From positions 1 through 11,651 of the forward strand of contig DAOLIQ010000095.1 in assembly GCA_035328465.1 (NCBI GenBank): a stretch of 11,651 bases of DNA, given 5' to 3'. Source of the DNA: JADJEI01 sp035328465 (lineage in GTDB: Bacteria > Bacteroidota > Ignavibacteria > Ignavibacteriales > Ignavibacteriaceae). The notes beneath the pieces were generated by a model. It did no database searches. It was not told where the DNA came from and saw nothing but the letters and a program-made list of their open reading frames with translations. Of this stretch, positions 5,838 to 11,651 are shown one piece after another; positions within the stretch are counted from its first letter, which is position 1, and each line of letters starts with the position of its first letter. A program made the position numbers and the translations under genes.

Positions 5838-8800
5838 TTAATTAATATTCTTATTTTTTTTATTAAACGATTTCTTAATAAAGCCGAAAAATCTTTTTTT
5901 GCCGAGATCATCAAGAATGGAATATACAACCGGAACGATAAACAGAGTAAGTAAAGTTGAAGTTACCAATCCGCCAATTACTGCTTGTCCCATTGGCGCA
6001 CGAAACTCAGCTCCTTCACCAAGACCTAATGCAACAGGTATCATTCCAAAGATCATTGCGAAAGTTGTCATTAATATCGGGCGCAATCTTGTAGGACCGG
6101 CTTTCACTAAAGCATCAAATCTCGATAAGCCTCTGTCACGTAAAACATTGGTAAAATCAACAAGCAGTATTCCATTTTTGGTTACCAGTCCCATTAGCAT
6201 AATTATTCCTATCATTGACATTACAGAGAGTGAACTGCCGAAAACCAACAGCATAATTACCGCTCCTATGATAGACATGGGTAGAGCAAGCATAATTGAG
6301 AATGGATGGACAAAGCTGTCAAACTGTGCAGCAAGCACAATGTAAACAAATACTATTGCAAGAAGAAGTGAGATTAAAATATTCAGAAAAGCATCGGACT
6401 GCATCTTGCCCTGTCCAATTACTTCTATAGTATAACCTGGCTCAAGTTCCAATTTGTCTGTTTCTTTTTTAATATCTGCCAATACATTTCCAAGCAATCG
6501 TCCCTCAAGATTGGCATCAACACGTATCTCTTTTTGTCTGGCATATCTGTTTATTTTTGAGGGTCCAAAGTCCTGAGTAATTATAGCAACGTCGCTGATT
6601 GGCAAAACCCAGTCTTTTAATCCAATTTTTTTATTACTTTTTATTGTGAGCACTGCAAGATCATTTAGATTACTTCTATCTGATTTTTTTAATCTCACCC
6701 GAACATCAATTTGTTCGTCACCCTCCTGGTATTGTGTTGCAACGTAACCATCAACCATTGATCGAATTGAAGAAGCAATGACTAATGGATTAACAGCCAG
6801 ATCGGAAGCTTTTTCTCTATCAATATTAATCCTTAATTCTGGCTTTGAAAGTTCCAAACTATTTTCGACATCCACTGCACCAGCTGTCGATTTAACAATG
6901 TTTTCAACTTTGCCGGAAATCATCTGTAATTTTTTTATGTCCTCTCCGCGAACACTTAGGGTTACAGCTTTTTCGTTTCCACCTGGTCCTCCCGGTACAC
7001 GTATGCCGATTTTAGCTCCGGCAATATTTTTAACTTCTTTTCTAATTTCTGCCATTAAATCTTTATCTGATTTAGTCCTATCGTGGGTGGGGATAAGTTT
7101 GACTAAAATATTAGCTTTTGTTACGGGGTCATTACCGGAACCAATAGTTGTTAATATAGTTTTAACTTCCTTTTTATTTTTCAATTTAGCTTCAACTTTT
7201 TCACAAATTGAACTTGTTTGATCAAGCGAGCTGCCTGGAGAAGCGTTAATAACAATACTGAAGGTGCTTTGATCACTTTCCGGGAAAAATTGACTGCCGA
7301 GTAATCCCATTAACATAAAGCTGCCAATAAAAATTGCTATCGCACTAAAAACGATTGTCTTTCTATGATTCAGTGACCAGCGCAAAGCTTTTTCATATTT
7401 TAAATTTAATAATTCAAAAGAATGATTAAAGTAATAGAGAATCTTTTTAAGAACATTCCCTTCTTTTGTGAGCGCTTCATCTTCTCTATGAAGCCACTTT
7501 GACGCCAACATTGGTGTAAGAGTAAATGCAACGAATAATGAAACCAACACTGCCGCCGATATTGTTATTCCAAATTCGTAGAAAAACCTTCCAACTATCC
7601 CCGGCATAAAAGCAACAGGAACAAACACGGCAACGATTGTAAATGTTGTTGCCATAACTGCAAGTCCAATTTCTTCAGAAGCTGATTTTGCTGCTTCAAG
7701 TGGAGTTTCACCTTGCGACATGTGTCTGTAAATATTTTCGATAACTACGATTGCATCATCAATCAGCAGACCAACTGCAAGGGAGAGGGCAAGCAAGCTC
7801 ATCATATTAAGAGTAAAATCTAAGGCATACATAAGCACAAAGCTTGCAATGATTGAAGAAGGGAGTGCTAAACCGCTAATGACTGTTGCACGAAAATTAG
7901 CAAGGAATAAGAATATTACAATTACCGCAAGCAAACCGCCGTAAAGAATATCAAACAAAACATCATTGATTGAATCTTTGATAAATATACTATTATCCTG
8001 TGCAATGTTTATTGTTACTCCAGCGGGTATCTCATTTTTCAGTAATTCAATCTGTTTGTTTACTTCTTTTGCAACCTGAACTGTATTGCTGCCGGATTGT
8101 TTTATGATATTTAACCCAACTGCGATTTTTCCATTAACTCTCGTTAAGCTTTTCTTCTCTTTTGTTCCATCCACTACATTTGCAACATCGGAAAGATAAA
8201 CCGGCCTTCCCATTGGGGTAGCTACAATTATCTTATTAAAGTCATCAACTGATTTGTACTTGCCCATGGTTCGTACAAGAAGTTGAGAATTACCTTCTGT
8301 AACATTGCCTCCGGGTATTTCAACGTTTTGTGCACCAACACTTAATATTACATCTTGGATAGAAATATTATATGCACGAAGTTTAGCAGCATCAACTTCG
8401 ATTTGAATTTCACGCTCAGCCCCACCAACCAGATCTACTGACCCGACGCCGGGAATATTTTCTAATCTTTTCTTTACTACATCCTTTGTAAATGTGGTAA
8501 TATCTTTTTCAGACATATCACCGGCAACTGAAAGCGACATAATTGGAAAACTTGCAGGATCGTATCTCTGAATTACCGGGTCTTCAATATCGGAAGGAAG
8601 TTTTGCACGGATGGCAGAAATTTTTTCGCGAACATTTTGTGCGGCATCTTTGCCGTCAATTTCAAGTTTGAAAGTGATTACAACAACCGAAACATTTTCT
8701 TGCGAAGTAGATTGGATGAAGTCAACACCTTCAACCGGATTTACGGCATCCTCGATAATTTTTGTAACATCTGTTTCAATTTGCTCAGGACCAGCGCCGG

Positions 8801-8954
8801 GCAGTATAGTCGTTATTACAACAACTGGAATATCGACATCGGGGTAAAGATCAACATTTAATTTTATAAAAGAAAACAACCCCAGCACAACCAATGACAT
8901 AATCATCATCGTTGCAAAAACAGGGCGTCTTATTGAAACATCAGCTAATTTCAT
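5838..8954 (-). CDS. RND-type efflux pump, HAE1/AcrB-like inner-membrane subunit
   Basis: Proton-driven inner-membrane component of a tripartite efflux pump, 1038 residues, close to AcrB length. The N-terminus shows the standard SIRRPVFATMMIMSLVVLGL (7-26) with TM1. Two porter/docking halves (about 35-330 and 560-850) alternate with TM2-6 (about 335-485) and TM8-12 (about 855-1015). TM4 has GLLIDDAIVVIENI (395-408) with the paired proton-relay Asp399 and Asp400. TM10 has GLVTKNGILLVDF (922-934) with Lys926, the equivalent of AcrB Lys940. This set defines the HAE1 (multidrug/organic substrate) branch; it lacks the heavy-metal CusA pattern as far as I can see. The loop IRVPGGPGGN (651-660) in the second porter half is glycine-rich. 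The ATG follows the adaptor stop by 33 nt. The C-terminal tail is basic and Asn/Lys-rich. Substrates (drugs, bile-like compounds, lipids, siderophores) cannot be told. Confidence 0.97.
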   Translation of the reverse strand: MKLADVSIRRPVFATMMIMSLVVLGLFSFIKLNVDLYPDVDIPVVVITTILPGAGPEQIETDVTKIIEDAVNPVEGVDFIQSTSQENVSVVVITFKLEIDGKDAAQNVREKISAIRAKLPSDIEDPVIQRYDPASFPIMSLSVAGDMSEKDITTFTKDVVKKRLENIPGVGSVDLVGGAEREIQIEVDAAKLRAYNISIQDVILSVGAQNVEIPGGNVTEGNSQLLVRTMGKYKSVDDFNKIIVATPMGRPVYLSDVANVVDGTKEKKSLTRVNGKIAVGLNIIKQSGSNTVQVAKEVNKQIELLKNEIPAGVTINIAQDNSIFIKDSINDVLFDILYGGLLAVIVIFLFLANFRATVISGLALPSSIIASFVLMYALDFTLNMMSLLALSLAVGLLIDDAIVVIENIYRHMSQGETPLEAAKSASEEIGLAVMATTFTIVAVFVPVAFMPGIVGRFFYEFGITISAAVLVSLFVAFTLTPMLASKWLHREDEALTKEGNVLKKILYYFNHSFELLNLKYEKALRWSLNHRKTIVFSAIAIFIGSFMLMGLLGSQFFPESDQSTFSIVINASPGSSLDQTSSICEKVEAKLKNKKEVKTILTTIGSGNDPVTKANILVKLIPTHDRTKSDKDLMAEIRKEVKNIAGAKIGIRVPGGPGGNEKAVTLSVRGEDIKKLQMISGKVENIVKSTAGAVDVENSLELSKPELRINIDREKASDLAVNPLVIASSIRSMVDGYVATQYQEGDEQIDVRVRLKKSDRSNLNDLAVLTIKSNKKIGLKDWVLPISDVAIITQDFGPSKINRYARQKEIRVDANLEGRLLGNVLADIKKETDKLELEPGYTIEVIGQGKMQSDAFLNILISLLLAIVFVYIVLAAQFDSFVHPFSIMLALPMSIIGAVIMLLVFGSSLSVMSMIGIIMLMGLVTKNGILLVDFTNVLRDRGLSRFDALVKAGPTRLRPILMTTFAMIFGMIPVALGLGEGAEFRAPMGQAVIGGLVTSTLLTLFIVPVVYSILDDLGKKRFFGFIKKSFNKKNKNIN

Positions 8955-8987
8955 TTTGAGTCCGAATTTCTTTTAAGATTTTACCAA

Positions 8988-10049
8988 CTAATTATTTGAT
9001 TCAAGAACAACAGTTCCGTTTTTAAGATTGTTCATACCAAGATTTACTATCTTGTCACCGGCATTTATGCCTGTAAGTACTTCTACATATTTGCCATCGG
9101 TCAATCCAGTTGTAATAGATTTAAAAGTAACTTTGCCATCTTTGACAATAAAAACTCCGGAATCATTTTCGTATTTAGTAATAGAAGTCAACGGAATAGA
9201 CAAAGCATCTTTTTGTGTCTTCAAATTAACCTGCACACGGCAGAACATTCCCGGTTTAAACCATTTATCGCTTGTATTTGAAAACAAGGCTTGAACTTCA
9301 AAGGTACGTGATTGTACATCGGCGGATTTTGAAATCTGAATAATTTTTCCCGGTTGAATTAAATCCGGTTTTAGTTCTGAATAAACATTTGTGCTTTGAC
9401 CAATTTTAAAATCTGCAAGATCGTTTTCACCAGCATTGAATTTTGCTTTAAGTTTATTTATGTTCGCTACAGTTGCCATAACAGTTTGCGGATTTGCAAT
9501 ATCACCGATATTCACGTTTAGAGATGTTATAACACCGGAGATTGGAGCGGTGATTTCTACGGTACTTTTTGCAGCTTCAAAATTTGCTTTAGCAACATCG
9601 TAAGCTGTTTGAGTTGCATCTAGTGATTGACGGGAAACCGCACCTTCGTTAAAAAGATTTTTCATTCTTTCAAGATTCTTTTCTGCGTTCAGATATACTG
9701 CCTGCGATTGAAAGTACTGAGATGATGCCCCTCCTTTATCAAGTTCGAAAATCACCTTCCCTTTAGTGACATAATCACCGACCTTTATATTTATCTCTGT
9801 AATTCGTTCGGGAATTTTAGAAACTATGTTTGCCTGTTCTTCTCCTTCCAGAGTGCCGGAAAACGTTTTTGTAATATTCAATTCTCTTAGCTTCGCAATT
9901 TCAGTTTCTACAGAAACGGTATCGGTATATTTGGTTTTATCAATACTGACTGAATCCTGCTTTTTCTCACTGCATGCTTGAAATGTTATTAATCCTGTAA
10001 CTATCAGCAGAGTAATAATGGATAAAAAAAATTGTGTTAAAAGTTTCAT
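8988..10049 (-). CDS. RND periplasmic adaptor / membrane fusion lipoprotein
   Basis: HlyD/AcrA-type membrane fusion protein of 353 residues that bridges the RND pump and the outer-membrane channel. The N-terminus is a lipoprotein signal peptide, with hydrophobic stretch 7-22 and a relaxed lipobox FQAC putting the lipidated Cys at 26. The two halves of a lipoyl domain lie around 68-105 and 165-198 (INIKVGDYVTKGKVIFELDK; ITAPISGVITSLNVNIGD) and flank a short coiled-coil hairpin (about 110-162). A beta-barrel domain (about 200-280) ends in WFKPGMFCRVQV. The membrane-proximal domain (about 285-353) contains IPLTSI and the closing LTGINAGDKIVNLG. AGGAGAA (10058-10064) gives a strong Shine-Dalgarno 8 nt before the ATG, the best in the operon. 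It lies 24 nt behind the TolC-like gene and 33 nt before the pump. Confidence 0.95.
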   Translation of the reverse strand: MKLLTQFFLSIITLLIVTGLITFQACSEKKQDSVSIDKTKYTDTVSVETEIAKLRELNITKTFSGTLEGEEQANIVSKIPERITEINIKVGDYVTKGKVIFELDKGGASSQYFQSQAVYLNAEKNLERMKNLFNEGAVSRQSLDATQTAYDVAKANFEAAKSTVEITAPISGVITSLNVNIGDIANPQTVMATVANINKLKAKFNAGENDLADFKIGQSTNVYSELKPDLIQPGKIIQISKSADVQSRTFEVQALFSNTSDKWFKPGMFCRVQVNLKTQKDALSIPLTSITKYENDSGVFIVKDGKVTFKSITTGLTDGKYVEVLTGINAGDKIVNLGMNNLKNGTVVLESNN

Positions 10050-10073
10050 AAAAATAATTCTCCTGTTAAAATC

Positions 10074-11531
10074 TTAATCTTTAAGTTCGCTGAATAAAGT
10101 AAAATACTCGGGATTAGTTCGACCAAGTAATTGTTCAAGTTCAAATTTTGTAATTAAGTATGAATATTTAGATTGAACCTGATTCAATCTTGCCTGTTTT
10201 AATTCCTGATCAGCATTTTGCAATTCTAATTGGCTTCCTGCCCCTTCCTTGTACCTGACTTTTGCAATATTATAAGCACGTTTTGCTACTTCAACAGTTT
10301 TCCCTTGCACAGTTACTAATTCCCATACTCGTTTAAGCTCCATTAATTTTGATTTGACATTAAGAATGGTGTACTCTTTAGCTTGCTGCAGTTGTTCTTC
10401 AGTCTGTCGAAAAGTTATAGTTGATTGTTCAACTGCATTTTTAGTTCTGTTTCCCTGCCAGAGGTTTATTGCAAAATTTACTCCAACAGTCATTGAAGAA
10501 TAATTTTGGAAGTCCCACGTTTCAGATGAACCGGAATAAGAATAATTTCCGAAGGCGGCAATTGTAGGCCAATATTCAGATACATCGAGTTCGATGAAAG
10601 CTTCGTCAACTTGTTTTTTCAGGTCAAGGCTTTTTAAATCGAAGTTTGATTGCAGCGCTTCATTGATCAATGCTTCTTCATCATTAATACTAATGGGGGG
10701 GTATTCAAAATCGCCCTGTACATCAATAGATATTGATTGATCAAATCCAATCACGATTTTTAGTGCATCTTCAGATGACTTAAGCATATTTTCCATTTGA
10801 AGTAATACCGGTCGAATATTTTCCACACGAACTTCAGCTTGTAGATAATCAAATTCCGAAACCATTCCTTGATCGAAGAGCGATTTTACATTGGCAAGAT
10901 TTTCCTGTGCATTCTGAAAACTTGATTTAGTTATTTCTAAAACTTCTTTAGCGATTAAAACATTATAAAAAGATTTCTGAACTGCAAGGACTGTCTTAGA
11001 GACTTGATTATTCAGCTCAGACTTTGCAAGGTTGTAGTAAGTGCCCGAAGCACCAATACCTTTAAAAACTGCAGAACTAAACAAAGTCTGAGTCAGAGTT
11101 AATTCAGTTTGATAATTATTTGAGCGCGAGAAAGATTGAAGCACAGAATTAACGGGTACAAATTTATTCTCATTTCGCGGAAGAACATTTTCATCAAATA
11201 AGATTCCATAGGTAGCATTTTTTAATAATGCACCAAAGTCTGGAAACGGTACTAATGGCTTTTTAATGAAATGTGAGAATCCTGCAGACAGATCAAGGCG
11301 GGGGAGAGCGTAGCCATAAGCTTCGTCCACTGCTGCTTCTGACTTTGCAACATTTAAACGAGCGATTGAAATATCTTTATTGTTTTTGAGTGCAAGACTG
11401 ATAGCATCCTCAAGAGAAACTACTTCCGTCTGGGCTATCAGTAAGTTTGATAAAAACAAAAAGATGGGTAGTATTTTTAAGCATAATTGTGAAAAATAAT
11501 TTTTCTGTTTATTCATCGAAAACTCATACAT
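10074..11531 (-). CDS. TolC-like outer-membrane efflux channel (OEP family)
   Basis: Outer-membrane factor of the tripartite pump. The N-terminal signal peptide (hydrophobic about 17-33) probably is cleaved after Ala33, before Gln34 (LLIAQTEV). Two OEP repeats follow, each with long helices: the first opens SLEDAISLALKNNKDISIAR (39-58), and the second covers roughly residues 280-480, where the motifs include VNFAINLWQGNRTK, VAKRAYNIAKVRYKEGAGSQ and the end LELEQLLGR-like FELEQLLGRTNP. Length 485 fits the family. The start is uncertain: ATG at 11531 gives MYEFSMNKQK, while the in-frame ATG at 11516 (MNKQK...) gives a more typical signal peptide. Neither has a Shine-Dalgarno. It is the first gene of the OMF-MFP-RND-PG0541 operon, an order that supplies all three pump layers from one transcript. 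Confidence 0.94.
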   Translation of the reverse strand: MYEFSMNKQKNYFSQLCLKILPIFLFLSNLLIAQTEVVSLEDAISLALKNNKDISIARLNVAKSEAAVDEAYGYALPRLDLSAGFSHFIKKPLVPFPDFGALLKNATYGILFDENVLPRNENKFVPVNSVLQSFSRSNNYQTELTLTQTLFSSAVFKGIGASGTYYNLAKSELNNQVSKTVLAVQKSFYNVLIAKEVLEITKSSFQNAQENLANVKSLFDQGMVSEFDYLQAEVRVENIRPVLLQMENMLKSSEDALKIVIGFDQSISIDVQGDFEYPPISINDEEALINEALQSNFDLKSLDLKKQVDEAFIELDVSEYWPTIAAFGNYSYSGSSETWDFQNYSSMTVGVNFAINLWQGNRTKNAVEQSTITFRQTEEQLQQAKEYTILNVKSKLMELKRVWELVTVQGKTVEVAKRAYNIAKVRYKEGAGSQLELQNADQELKQARLNQVQSKYSYLITKFELEQLLGRTNPEYFTLFSELKD

Positions 11532-11651
11532 AATTCAAAAAAATAGTTAAAGTCAATAATCAATTCGGAAGCGGGAAGGAAAGAAAAGATATAATTTTTC
11601 TGATCTCCTCTGTAATTACTCCAGAATGTTAGAACCAAAATTTTTGTAAAG
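11532..11651 (-). other. Upstream region of the efflux operon
   Basis: About 120 bases before the first ATG of the operon. A TTGACT (11556 to 11551) with a poor -10 (TTATGT, 17-base spacing) and a near-match TATTTTTTTG (11545 to 11536) are possible promoter pieces. If the TTGACT is real, transcription would start near 11520 and favour the ATG at 11516. Two minus-strand frames enter from the window edge: one ends at 11616 after 11 codons (LYKNFGSNILE), the other stays open to 11513. Either could be the tail of an upstream gene, possibly a regulator; I cannot decide. Confidence 0.3.

Noticed and set aside
5899..7221. Plus-strand open frames (5899-6345, 6778-7221) opposite the RND pump gene
   Set aside because: They lie antisense to a confident, full-length RND gene, show low-complexity Ser/Ile/Thr-rich products and match no family.
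8611..8861. Two overlapping plus-strand frames opposite the start of the RND gene
   Set aside because: Both are shadows of the conserved N-terminal porter region and have no independent start signal.

Overview
The window is AT-rich, gene-dense bacterial DNA. Codon use, sparse Shine-Dalgarno signals, TAnnTTTG-type promoter motifs and the protein families point to the Bacteroidota/Chlorobi/Ignavibacteria group. An Ignavibacteria-like organism is my best guess, by inference only. Most of the content is conserved housekeeping and transport. I see no transposase, integrase, CRISPR array or toxin-antitoxin pair.

Positions 1-1879 (minus strand) hold a tight three-gene run: a DUF971 zinc-binding small protein, a TrmH/SpoU-family RNA 2'-O-methyltransferase, and a TerC-family membrane protein whose last codon or stop lies beyond base 1. 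A 217-base divergent spacer with a TAnnTTTG motif on each strand separates this run from a plus-strand CNNM/CorC-type protein (DUF21, CBS pair, CorC_HlyC domain; 2097-3440).

Positions 3441-3706 are a small RNA unit. A candidate promoter is followed by a degenerate tRNA-Thr-like copy, an intact tRNA-Thr(UGU) and a strong intrinsic terminator. The degenerate copy keeps the 5' half of the tRNA almost perfectly, but its anticodon arm is replaced by a palindrome (TCCCGATAAATCGGGA) and its 3' half has decayed.

Positions 3789-5324 (plus strand) encode a sodium/sugar symporter strikingly similar to Vibrio vSGLT. A 187-base intergenic stretch follows, with two small hairpins, one of which resembles the palindrome in the tRNA relic.

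Positions 5512-11531 (minus strand) form one operon, transcribed in the order TolC-like outer-membrane factor, lipoprotein membrane-fusion protein, HAE1-type RND pump, and a small PII-like protein of the PG0541 transporter-associated kind. Together the first three make a complete tripartite efflux pump spanning both membranes; the small fourth protein is a likely accessory or regulator. No transcriptional regulator for the operon is visible before the window ends. The points most worth a second look are the tRNA relic, the recurring palindrome, and the small PII-like protein tied to the pump.
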